From contig JAGGTW010000050.1 of the NCBI GenBank assembly GCA_021163585.1, positions 1-6,963 on the forward strand: 6,963 bases of DNA. Reading direction: 5' to 3'. Every line of letters begins with the position of its first letter. Position 1 is the first letter of the stretch. Below, piece after piece: positions 1-5,691 of this stretch. Both the position numbers and the translations under genes were made by a program. Origin of the DNA: Desulfurococcales archaeon (GTDB lineage: Archaea > Thermoproteota > Thermoprotei_A > Sulfolobales > NBVN01). The notes under the pieces are model-generated. The model saw nothing but the letters and a program-made list of their open reading frames with translations. It was not told the origin of the DNA and did not search any database.

Positions 1-1316
1 CCGTCCACACACACGACTGGTACATCAGGTCTTGCTGCCTTAGCCCCTATAGCAGCGGGTAGGCCGAAGCCCATAGTACCCAGTCCTCCTGACGTAATGA
101 AGGTCCTGGGCATGAGCACCTCGTAGTGAAGTGCTGCCCACATCTGGTGCTGGCCTACGCCTGTAGTTAGTATTCCGTTAGGTGGCATTAAGTCCCTCAA
201 GATTTTCAGTAATTTCCAGGGCTCGAGTCCCCGGCCTTCACGCTCATATACGTGCTTGAATTTTTCCTTCAATTCAAGAACTTTTTTGAGCCAGGGGTAC
301 TCACTCCTTCTGGGCACTAGCTCCTTAACGATTCTGATGAGTTCGCGCAGGAAGTCCTTAGCATTCCCTACTATGGATAAGCTTGCTTTTACATTCTTAT
401 TTATTTCCGACTCATCTATATCTACGTGGATTATCAGTGCGTCCTTACCGAACTCATCAAACCTGCCTGTGGTTCTGTCCGAAAACCTGACGCCGACAGC
501 TAAGATGACGTCGGCTTCAGTAATTGCCTTACTTGCCTCTGCTCTGCCATGCATTCCTACGGTCCCTAGGCTGAGAGGGTGGTTTTCTGGTATTGCTCCC
601 TTACCCATTAAGGTCGTGGCTACTGGCAACATCAAGTACTCTGCAAGCTCAATAACTTCATTAGAGGCGTTCGCAGCTATCACACCTCCACCGCACAACA
701 TAATAGGCCTCTCAGCTCTGAGTAGGACTTCAGCAATTTTCTTAATTTGTAGTAGATTAGGTTTGATCCTAGTACCTCCAGTGTCTGGACTGGTTGGACT
801 TAAGTTGAGTTCCTTAACAACTTCTTTCTGGACATCTGCAGGAAGGTCAATAAGTACGGGCCCGGGCCTACTGCTCAATGCTATACTAAATGCTGTCCTG
901 ACAATCCTCGGTATGTCCTTAGCTGACATGACTTGAGCTACGAACTTAGTTATGGGGGTCATGATGCTTGCCGTATCGATTTCTTGGAATGAATTCCTAC
1001 CTATCATGCTTCTGGGTACCTGTCCTGTTATGGTCACTACAGGCGAGCTATCCATGTACGCTGTAGCTATGCCTGTTACTAGATTAGTTGCTCCCGGACC
1101 CGACGTAGCTATACAGACTCCTGCTCTCCTCAAAGCTCTCGCATACCCATCAGCAGCATGTGCTGCTGCCTGCTCGTGCCTCATAAGCACATGCCTGATT
1201 CCTGAGTCCGCCAGGACGTCATATAGAGTCAGCACAGCACCTCCAGGGATCCCGAAGATTACATCAACTTTTTCGCGCTTAAGCGCTTCTATTAGAATCT
1301 CAGCTCCACTAGGCAA
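1..1316 (-). CDS. ilvB: Acetolactate synthase (acetohydroxyacid synthase) large subunit, 3' end beyond the window
   Basis: This ThDP- and FAD-dependent enzyme condenses pyruvate with pyruvate or 2-oxobutyrate, the first common step of valine, leucine and isoleucine synthesis. The 438 complete codons cover the N-terminal pyrimidine-binding domain, the central domain and the start of the C-terminal domain. Visible motifs are FGIPGG (21-26), RHEQAAAHAADGYAR (46-60) with the catalytic ThDP-activating Glu48, TSGPGATNLVTG (71-82), SFQEID (109-114), GVRFSDRTTG (275-284) and SGGLGTMGFGLPAAIGAK (409-426). The frame reaches the edge at VCVDG, just before the metal-binding GDGS..NN segment, so roughly 120-130 residues are missing. 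I chose the TTG at 1316: it gives the family-typical N-terminus MPSGAEIL, and an SD (AGGGGGTG, 1330-1323) lies 6 nt upstream. A GTG at 1325-1323 is in frame but overlaps that SD. The gene is divergent from tyrS. Any ilvN small subunit would lie beyond the left edge. The family call is firm. Confidence 0.96.
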   Translation of the reverse strand, partial: MPSGAEILIEALKREKVDVIFGIPGGAVLTLYDVLADSGIRHVLMRHEQAAAHAADGYARALRRAGVCIATSGPGATNLVTGIATAYMDSSPVVTITGQVPRSMIGRNSFQEIDTASIMTPITKFVAQVMSAKDIPRIVRTAFSIALSSRPGPVLIDLPADVQKEVVKELNLSPTSPDTGGTRIKPNLLQIKKIAEVLLRAERPIMLCGGGVIAANASNEVIELAEYLMLPVATTLMGKGAIPENHPLSLGTVGMHGRAEASKAITEADVILAVGVRFSDRTTGRFDEFGKDALIIHVDIDESEINKNVKASLSIVGNAKDFLRELIRIVKELVPRRSEYPWLKKVLELKEKFKHVYEREGRGLEPWKLLKILRDLMPPNGILTTGVGQHQMWAALHYEVLMPRTFITSGGLGTMGFGLPAAIGAKAARPDVPVVCVD

Positions 1317-1376
1317 GCCGTACACCCCCTGAGAAAGAGCTCTTGTGTTGTAGTGTCGGGTCCGCAGGATTTGATG

Positions 1377-1385
1377 TTTTTAGAA
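1377..1385 (-). promoter_or_regulatory. Candidate TATA-like element for ilvB
   Basis: Read on the reverse strand, this is TTCTAAAAA. It is a loose match to the archaeal TATA consensus (TTTATA-like). It would place the transcription start near 1354, giving an ilvB leader of about 38 nt that includes the AGGGGGTG ribosome-binding site. Other AT-rich stretches farther upstream (TAAATAAA near 1447-1440 and TTTAAATA near 1490-1483 on the same strand) match the consensus as well or better and would give leaders of about 100-140 nt. The assignment is therefore tentative. Confidence 0.35.
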
Positions 1386-1395
1386 TACGTACTCT

Positions 1396-1406
1396 GCTTC
1401 TGAAGC
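1396..1406. promoter_or_regulatory. Perfect inverted repeat GCTTC-T-GAAGC, possible operator
   Basis: Two 5-base arms are separated by one base. The element sits about 11 bp upstream, in ilvB orientation, of the TATA-like element at 1377-1385, where an archaeal activator or a repressor would act. Semi-symmetric TACGTA and TACATA flank it at a distance. No specific regulator can be inferred from the sequence, and a short palindrome like this can arise by chance. Confidence 0.3.
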
Positions 1407-1438
1407 GGAATACATATGGTTTAGAACTGGAGCCTGGG

Positions 1439-1520
1439 TTTTTATTTAGTGTACTCCCTGATGCATCACGCTCACCTATTTTTTATTTAAATGTATTGAA
1501 TTCCCCGATACATCACCTAC
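1439..1520. repeat. Degenerate tandem direct repeat, two 41-bp units
   Basis: Unit 1 (1439-1479) and unit 2 (1480-1520) are adjacent and equal in length. Both begin with TTTTTATTTA. Both then carry a pyrimidine-rich block leading into a GAT-CATCA motif (CTCCCTGATGCATCA versus TTCCCCGATACATCA, 12 of 15 identical) and end in CACCTA followed by T or C. Small compensating gaps are needed in the middle. Unit 1 contains the perfect palindrome TGATGCATCA at 1459-1468; the matching site in unit 2 (1506-1515, CGATACATCA) is a decayed form. The arrangement suggests duplication of a promoter or operator module, but no regulator can be named. Confidence 0.5.
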
Positions 1521-1606
1521 ACCTCAAGCACTTGTTAAATCGAGTACTAGATAAAAAGCATTTCTATGTCGGTAGATATAGTCAATAGTAGTTGCTGTAA
1601 GTTAAG

Positions 1607-1615
1607 TTATTTTAA
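1607..1615 (+). promoter_or_regulatory. Candidate TATA-like element for tyrS
   Basis: TTATTTTAA is an AT-rich element about 36-44 bases upstream of the tyrS ATG. It predicts a transcription start near 1637 and a leader of about 14 nt. No strong SD precedes the ATG; only a weak AGGGT is present. That suits a short-leader archaeal transcript. Confidence 0.45.
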
Positions 1616-1650
1616 GTGTTAACGATTATTAAGTACCTAGGGTCTCGATA

Positions 1651-2724
1651 ATGGACGTGGAAGAGAAAGTAAGCACGGTATTGAGGGATACTGAAGAAGT
1701 AATAACTGTAGAGGAGCTCCGGAGCCTTATTGAGACGGGATGTGGTAAGGGCTACCTAGGCTTCGAACCTAGTGGGATATTTCATGTTGGTTGGCTTGTA
1801 TGGGCCTTTAAGTTTAAGGACTTAGTTGACGTGGGTTTTGACATGTACTTACTGGCTGCTACATGGCATGCATGGATCAACGATAAGTTCGGCGGGGATA
1901 TGGAGTTGATTAGGGCAGCGGCAAAACATGTTGTAGATGTATTAAATTCGATTGGTCTGGAAGGGAGATTTAAGTTAGTGTATGCTGAAGAGCTGGTAGA
2001 TCACGCGAAGTATTGGGGTACCTTGCTTAGGTGTGCTAAGGAAGTATCATTAGCTAGGGTTAAGAGGGCTCTGACAATAATGGGCAGGACTGCTGAGGAG
2101 GGTGAGACGGACTTCTCTAAACTTATTTACCCGTTAATGCAGGTTACTGACATATTTGAACTTGACCTAGACCTAGCTCTCGGAGGTCTAGACCAGAGGA
2201 AAGCCCATATGCTCGCTAGGGACATAGCTGAGAAGCTCGGGAAGAAGAAGGTTGTTGCTGTACACACACCACTAATACCGTCGTTGCTGGGCCCAGGGCG
2301 GATGGACGTGGGTATCGCTGCTAGGGACGACCGGCTGGCACAGGTTAAGATGAGTAAGTCTAAGCCTGAGACAGCCATATTCTTAACTGATGGTGATGAG
2401 GAGATAAGGAGTAAGATAAGGCGTGCTTACTGCCCTCCACGCGAGGTTCAGGATAACCCCATCTTAAGTATTGCTAAGCACATAATATTCAGGGGAGAGG
2501 AGAAGGAGTTCGTTATTAATAGGCCAGCTCAGTACGGTGGATCAGTTACTGTCTGGAGTTACGGAGAGTTAGAGAAGCTCTACGTTGAAGGCAAGATACA
2601 TCCACTAGACATTAAGAACGCTGTTGCTGAATACCTGATCAGGATCGTGGCTCCTATACGTGAGAGGGTGGGCAAGTCTGAGGAAGTTGGAAAAATAAGG
2701 GAGTTTTTACGTAGCCACAAGTAA
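1651..2724 (+). CDS. tyrS: Tyrosyl-tRNA synthetase, archaeal type
   Basis: This class I aminoacyl-tRNA synthetase charges tRNA-Tyr in the cytoplasm. The 357-residue length is slightly longer than the Methanocaldococcus jannaschii enzyme. The Rossmann fold opens with YLGFEPSGIFHVGW (35-48); the HIGH signature reads HVGW at 45-48. The tyrosine-recognition residues of the archaeal family are present: Tyr35, and Tyr160, Gln164 and Asp167 in YPLMQVTD. GGLDQRKAHMLAR (178-190) and KMSKS (233-237) follow. The C-terminal part has the typical AYCPP, NPILSIAKH, RPAQYGGSVTV and HPLDIKNAVAEYLI segments leading to the anticodon-binding region. An insertion-like stretch (about 217-232) sits just before KMSKS. 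TrpRS was considered, but the YxxxQxxD and GGLDQRK signatures favour TyrRS. The start is the first ATG in frame downstream of a TATA-like box. A pyrimidine-rich stretch at 2731-2752 after the stop may help termination. Confidence 0.93.
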   Translation: MDVEEKVSTVLRDTEEVITVEELRSLIETGCGKGYLGFEPSGIFHVGWLVWAFKFKDLVDVGFDMYLLAATWHAWINDKFGGDMELIRAAAKHVVDVLNSIGLEGRFKLVYAEELVDHAKYWGTLLRCAKEVSLARVKRALTIMGRTAEEGETDFSKLIYPLMQVTDIFELDLDLALGGLDQRKAHMLARDIAEKLGKKKVVAVHTPLIPSLLGPGRMDVGIAARDDRLAQVKMSKSKPETAIFLTDGDEEIRSKIRRAYCPPREVQDNPILSIAKHIIFRGEEKEFVINRPAQYGGSVTVWSYGELEKLYVEGKIHPLDIKNAVAEYLIRIVAPIRERVGKSEEVGKIREFLRSHK

Positions 2725-2762
2725 GCAGCATCTTTCTACTACACCTGCTTCCGCTCATAGTG

Positions 2763-2770
2763 TTATATTA
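2763..2770 (+). promoter_or_regulatory. Candidate TATA-like element for the PAC2-hsp20 operon
   Basis: TTATATTA lies 30-37 bases upstream of the ATG at 2800 and predicts a start of transcription near 2793, so the transcript would be nearly leaderless. A second AT-rich element, ATTAATAT at 2772-2779, would move the start to about 2802 and would suit translation from the GTG at 2815 instead. The 75-bp gap after tyrS holds nothing else recognisable. Confidence 0.4.
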
Positions 2771-2799
2771 GATTAATATCTCTACTAGGTAATTTAATT

Positions 2800-3588
2800 A
2801 TGTGGGGGATGTGTGTGGAGGTCTATAGAGAGGAGTTCTTAGGTGAGTTTAGGTTTGTTGAGTACAGACCTTTTAGACTGGAGAAACCAGCATACGCCGT
2901 TGTTGCACTGCCGGATGCTGGTCTAGTGGGTGTTATTGGTGCCTGGCACATAGTTAAGTCATTAGGGCTTGAAGAGGTTGGAGGCATAGACTCCTACAGC
3001 TTCCTGCCACCCGTCATTGTAGTCAGTAACAAGGAGATCAAGTTACCTGTACGTATATTCGCTAAGGACAATCTTTTGTTGATATACAGCGAGTTCATGC
3101 TGCCGCAGGCAGGAATGGTTCAGCTTTCAAGGGTACTCTTAAATTATGTTGAAAGGAAGGGTGTCGAGTACGTGATCCTGATGTCCGGCATCCCCATACA
3201 GAATAGGTTTGAGGTAGAAAAACTTAGGACTTACTACATAACTACCTCACCTAAAGCTTCTGAACTACTCAAGGATATAGAGGCCATCCCCTTTGAGAAT
3301 GGATATTTAGTTGGTCCCTACGCCCTGCTGCTCAAGGAATCCGTAAAGTCGAGACTTGACTCAATTATGCTCCTCACGGAGTCATTCCTAGAATTTCCTG
3401 ACCCTGAAGCATCAGCAAGGAATATTGAGGTTTTCTCAAAAATCACAGGTAAGTCAATAGATGTTAAGGATCTTCTCGAACAGGCTGAGGTAATTAGAAT
3501 TAGGGCTAGGGACACCATGAAGAATGTAGTGCGTAATCTGGCGCAGATGAGGAAGGAGTATGAGTACACCCCACCACTACATATATGA
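2800..3588 (+). CDS. PAC2-family protein (proteasome assembly chaperone-like)
   Basis: The 262-residue protein matches the PAC2 family (COG1938-like). Eukaryotic members chaperone proteasome alpha-ring assembly, and some archaeal members (PbaA/PbaB) are proteasome-assembly chaperone homologues or proteasome-related factors. Visible signatures are VALPDAGLVGVIGAWHIVKS (35-54), SYSFLPPVIVV (65-75), EIKLPVRIFA (79-88) and LIYSEFMLP (94-102), followed by the alternating helices and strands of the alpha/beta core (YVILMSGIP, 124-132) and a charged helical C-terminus (222-255). It has no transmembrane or signal segment. The C-terminus ends PPLHI and does not show the HbYX proteasome-docking motif of PbaA. 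Start alternatives are ATG 2800, ATG 2809 and GTG 2815; the last has GGGGG (2804-2808) 6 nt upstream and may be the true start. Its stop codon overlaps the ribosome-binding site of hsp20, so the two genes are probably co-expressed. The precise substrate is unknown. Confidence 0.85.
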   Translation: MWGMCVEVYREEFLGEFRFVEYRPFRLEKPAYAVVALPDAGLVGVIGAWHIVKSLGLEEVGGIDSYSFLPPVIVVSNKEIKLPVRIFAKDNLLLIYSEFMLPQAGMVQLSRVLLNYVERKGVEYVILMSGIPIQNRFEVEKLRTYYITTSPKASELLKDIEAIPFENGYLVGPYALLLKESVKSRLDSIMLLTESFLEFPDPEASARNIEVFSKITGKSIDVKDLLEQAEVIRIRARDTMKNVVRNLAQMRKEYEYTPPLHI

Positions 3589-3593
3589 GGTGG
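3587..3593 (+). promoter_or_regulatory. Shine-Dalgarno site deciding the hsp20 start
   Basis: GAGGTGG begins inside the TGA stop codon of the PAC2 gene (3586-3588) and ends 5 nt before the GTG at 3599. It is a strong match to the archaeal anti-SD and supports the GTG over the upstream ATG at 3560. The position also suggests that translation termination on the first gene aids initiation on the second. Confidence 0.7.
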
Positions 3594-3598
3594 AAAGC

Positions 3599-4051
3599 GT
3601 GTCGGCCGAAGACGAATTCGATAAGCTCTGGAGGAGAATAAAGGAAGTTGAGAGAAGCATCAGGGAGTATGTTGAAGAGGAGTTCAGGAGGGCTTTAGAG
3701 GATGTTAGAAATGAGCTAAGATCTATTAATAGGATGCTCATGCCATCATGGTCCCATGAGGGGTACTTAAGGCCTCTCTACACAGTCAAAGACGTCGGGA
3801 GCGCCTACATCATATATATAGACCTCCCGAAAGTTGATGAGGGAACCATTGACGTCAGGTTTAAGAATAACTTAGTAATGATTAAGGCTAAGCTTAAGGA
3901 GGGACTCAAGATATCTAGCTGGAGCGGGAGGGGAGGCGAGGTTAAGTTCCACGAGTACAGGGAGGTCATCGAGTTACCTGTGAGAATCGATCCCAGTAAG
4001 GTGAGGGTTAACGTCAAAAGGAGTAGGGTGCAGATAGTAGTTCATAAATAG
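3599..4051 (+). CDS. Small heat-shock protein, Hsp20/alpha-crystallin family
   Basis: Hsp20 proteins are ATP-independent cytoplasmic holdases that bind unfolding proteins. From the chosen GTG the product has 150 residues. Residues about 3-47 form a highly charged amphipathic helix, possibly a coiled coil (DEFDKLWRRIKEVERSIREY and following). A linker (MLMPSWSHEGYLRP) leads into the alpha-crystallin domain at about 57-150: PLYTVKDVGSAYIIYIDLP, then DVRFKNNLVMIKA, a glycine-rich loop (SSWSGRGGEV), FHEYREVIELPVRIDPSKV and RVQIVVHK. The chain stops at that last strand, so the usual C-terminal extension with an I-x-I motif is missing, and the A-xxx-N-G-V-L signature is altered. The longer ATG start at 3560 would overlap the PAC2 gene by 29 bp and has an SD only 1 nt away; GTG 3599 has a well-placed GAGGTGG. 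It is probably co-transcribed with the PAC2 gene. Confidence 0.87.
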   Translation: MSAEDEFDKLWRRIKEVERSIREYVEEEFRRALEDVRNELRSINRMLMPSWSHEGYLRPLYTVKDVGSAYIIYIDLPKVDEGTIDVRFKNNLVMIKAKLKEGLKISSWSGRGGEVKFHEYREVIELPVRIDPSKVRVNVKRSRVQIVVHK

Positions 4052-4200
4052 TAATTTAGGAGGCGTACACGTATAGAAGGTCGCTACAAGAAATCTTTAT
4101 GAGTTATGACCTATAACGCCCACTCACTCTCTAGCCACATTAGTACGCGAGGGTATTTTTAAAGGACTGCTTACTCCATACTTGGAATCTGGTGAGTGGT
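4052..4200 (+). promoter_or_regulatory. lysS: Intergenic region and promoter of lysS
   Basis: The 149-bp gap contains a clear TATA-like box, TTTTTAAA at 4156-4163, which predicts a transcription start near 4186-4187 and a leader of about 14 nt before the ATG at 4201. That leader contains GGTGA (4191-4195), a typical archaeal SD with 5-nt spacing. A small inverted repeat (GTTAT-gacct-ATAAC, 4103-4117) lies between hsp20 and the promoter, but it lacks a following T-run and is not convincing as a terminator. Nothing gene-like is seen here. Confidence 0.6.
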
Positions 4201-5691
4201 ATGTCTAATATTGAAGTAAGTCAGCGTAGGAGTGTGAGGGAGGAGCTCCTAAGATCAGGTGTTAATCCGTACCCTCATACGCCTAGGTACGCTCCGGTAC
4301 CAGTTAAGGACGTAATTTCTAATCCGCAGGTAGGGTCATTTACAGCTGTTGCTGGTAGAGTTGTGTCAGTCAGAAGGCATGGAAGGCTCGTATTTATTGA
4401 TGTAATAGATGATGGATATAGATTACAGTGTATGTTGAACAAAGGCATTGTCGGTGATGTGAAGTTTGAGTGGTTCATGAAGTATATCGACCTCGGTGAC
4501 TTCATAAATGTATTCGGTGAGTTAATCTACACTAAGAGGGGTGAGCTGACGCTGAGTATAAGGGACTATCAATTACTTGCTAAGGCACTGAGATCACCGC
4601 CAGTTAAGTGGGGTCACAGACTACTTGACCCTGAGGTTAGGTACAGGAAGCGTTACCTGGACGTAATGATGACCCCCGACGTCAGAAGGATCTTTGAAAT
4701 AAGGTTTAGGACTATTCAAGAAATAAGGAAGTTCATGTGGGATAGGGGGTACATTGAAGTTGAAACACCTGTCCTGCAGCCAGTATATGGTGGCGCTGCT
4801 GCCAGGCCGTTTAAGACTCATATATGGGCTATAGATGAGGACTGGTACTTAAGGATTAGTCTGGAGCTTTACTTAAAGAGACTTATAGTAGCTGGGTTCA
4901 ATAAGGTGTTTGAGATAGGAAAGAATTTCAGGAACGAAGATATTGACGTTCTACATAACCCTGAGTTCACTATGATGGAGTCCTACGAGGCCTACGCTGA
5001 CTACAATGCCATAATGAGGCTGACAGAGGATCTTGTCAGTACTGTAGCTAAGAAAGTCTTAGGAACTACGTTGATTGAGTACCCTATTAATGGCGAGAAG
5101 GTGAGAATCGACCTGAGCCCTCCCTACAGGCGTGTGAGGCTGGTGGATGGGTTAAGGGAGTTTGCTGGAGTTGATGTAGATGAGATGAGTGATGATGGTA
5201 TTAAGGAATTGCTTAGACAGCATAAGATAACTCTGAGCGGCGGTTATGATAGGGGGAGAGCTATAGTTAAGTTGTTCGACAGACTGGTAGGGAGGGAGCA
5301 CTTAATACAGCCTACATTCGTTATTGACTTCCCAGCCTCATCATCACCGCTGACGAAGCCCCACAGAAACGATCCCGGGTATGCTGAGAGGTTCGAGCTC
5401 TATATTGCTGGTATCGAACTAGCTAATGCATATACAGAATTAAATGACCCTGTGCTTCAAGAGGACTACTTCAGGAAAGAGGAGGAGCGCCGTAAGGCGG
5501 GCGACTTAGAGGCCCACCCTTATGACTGGGACTTCGTTGAGGCGTTAGAGTACGGTATGCCACCGACCGGAGGTCTCGGTGTGGGGATAGACAGGTTGGT
5601 ATTGATACTTACTGGCTCGACCTCGATTAAGGAGGTGATACTTTTCCCGATGCTTAAGAAGAGCGAAACATCTTCTTCGAGGCAGGTATGA
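4201..5691 (+). CDS. lysS: Lysyl-tRNA synthetase, class II
   Basis: The enzyme attaches lysine to tRNA-Lys. Counting from the ATG at 4201 it has 496 residues, normal for bacterial-type class II LysRS. The N-terminal OB-fold anticodon-binding domain (about 50-130) includes VAGRVVSVRRHGRLVFIDV and GDFINVFGELIYTKRGELTL. RYRKRYLDVM (about 152-161) introduces the catalytic domain. Motif 1 surrounds GYIEVETPVLQPVYGGAAAR, motif 2 is FEIGKNFRNEDIDVLHNPEF, and motif 3 is GGLGVGIDRLVLILTG. Lysine-pocket segments such as ELANAYTELNDP are intact. The GTG at 4192 is also in frame (three residues longer), but GGTGA at 4191-4195 fits the ATG better. The last nine residues, SETSSSRQV, follow the conserved FPMLKK and look like a variable tail; this tail overlaps the 3' end of the opposite-strand nucleotidyltransferase gene. 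Archaea use either class I or class II LysRS, and this is clearly class II. Confidence 0.96.
   Translation: MSNIEVSQRRSVREELLRSGVNPYPHTPRYAPVPVKDVISNPQVGSFTAVAGRVVSVRRHGRLVFIDVIDDGYRLQCMLNKGIVGDVKFEWFMKYIDLGDFINVFGELIYTKRGELTLSIRDYQLLAKALRSPPVKWGHRLLDPEVRYRKRYLDVMMTPDVRRIFEIRFRTIQEIRKFMWDRGYIEVETPVLQPVYGGAAARPFKTHIWAIDEDWYLRISLELYLKRLIVAGFNKVFEIGKNFRNEDIDVLHNPEFTMMESYEAYADYNAIMRLTEDLVSTVAKKVLGTTLIEYPINGEKVRIDLSPPYRRVRLVDGLREFAGVDVDEMSDDGIKELLRQHKITLSGGYDRGRAIVKLFDRLVGREHLIQPTFVIDFPASSSPLTKPHRNDPGYAERFELYIAGIELANAYTELNDPVLQEDYFRKEEERRKAGDLEAHPYDWDFVEALEYGMPPTGGLGVGIDRLVLILTGSTSIKEVILFPMLKKSETSSSRQV

Larger units (their letters stand above)
1317..1650. promoter_or_regulatory. Divergent intergenic region between ilvB and tyrS
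   Basis: This 334-bp stretch separates the divergently transcribed ilvB and tyrS and holds no gene I can support. It contains a TATA-like element for tyrS near 1607-1615, a possible TATA-like element for ilvB near 1377-1385, an 11-base palindrome at 1396-1406, a degenerate tandem repeat at 1439-1520 and a perfect 10-base palindrome at 1459-1468. The region is longer than two archaeal core promoters need, which leaves room for operators or for a long ilvB leader RNA. An open frame at 1343-1588 on the forward strand has no SD and an unconvincing, low-complexity product, so I do not call it. Confidence 0.6.

Noticed and set aside
256..1332. Two forward-strand open frames (256-936 and 952-1332) opposite ilvB
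   Set aside because: They are antisense shadows. The reverse strand encodes an unmistakable acetolactate synthase with catalytic motifs throughout, while these products are low-complexity, Ser/Leu-rich and lack any motif.
1446..1513. Two mini-ORFs on the ilvB strand (ATG at 1513 giving MYRGIQYI and ATG at 1466 giving MHQGVH), resembling attenuator leader peptides
   Set aside because: They arise from the same repeat, contain no run of Ile, Leu or Val codons and no terminator hairpin with a T-run follows. Leader-peptide attenuation is not established for archaeal ilv genes.
1343..1588. Forward open frame of 81 codons in the ilvB-tyrS spacer
   Set aside because: It has no SD, its product resembles no family I know, and its middle part merely translates the tandem repeat. 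Promoter-like elements for both flanking genes lie inside it.
1741..1775. TTCGAAC motif resembling a tRNA T-arm
   Set aside because: It encodes the GFEPSG motif of TyrRS and no tRNA acceptor or anticodon stems flank it. I found no other tRNA-like segment in the window.
2127..2378. Reverse-strand open frame inside tyrS
   Set aside because: Shadow of a clear synthetase gene; no SD and no recognisable motif.
3318..4017. Reverse-strand open frames at 3318-3569 and 3805-4017 inside the PAC2 and hsp20 genes
   Set aside because: Short antisense shadows of genes with clear family signatures on the forward strand.
4103..4117. Inverted repeat GTTAT-gacct-ATAAC as an hsp20 terminator
   Set aside because: The arms are only 5 bp, AT-rich, and there is no T-tract following it; archaeal termination relies mainly on T-runs.
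4275..4821. Reverse-strand open frames at 4275-4505 and 4621-4821 inside lysS
   Set aside because: Antisense shadows of the conserved LysRS coding sequence.
5165..5198. TGATG/GATGA clusters resembling C/D-box guide RNA motifs
   Set aside because: They lie in conserved lysS codons for Asp, Glu and Met, with no correctly spaced D and D' (CTGA) boxes.
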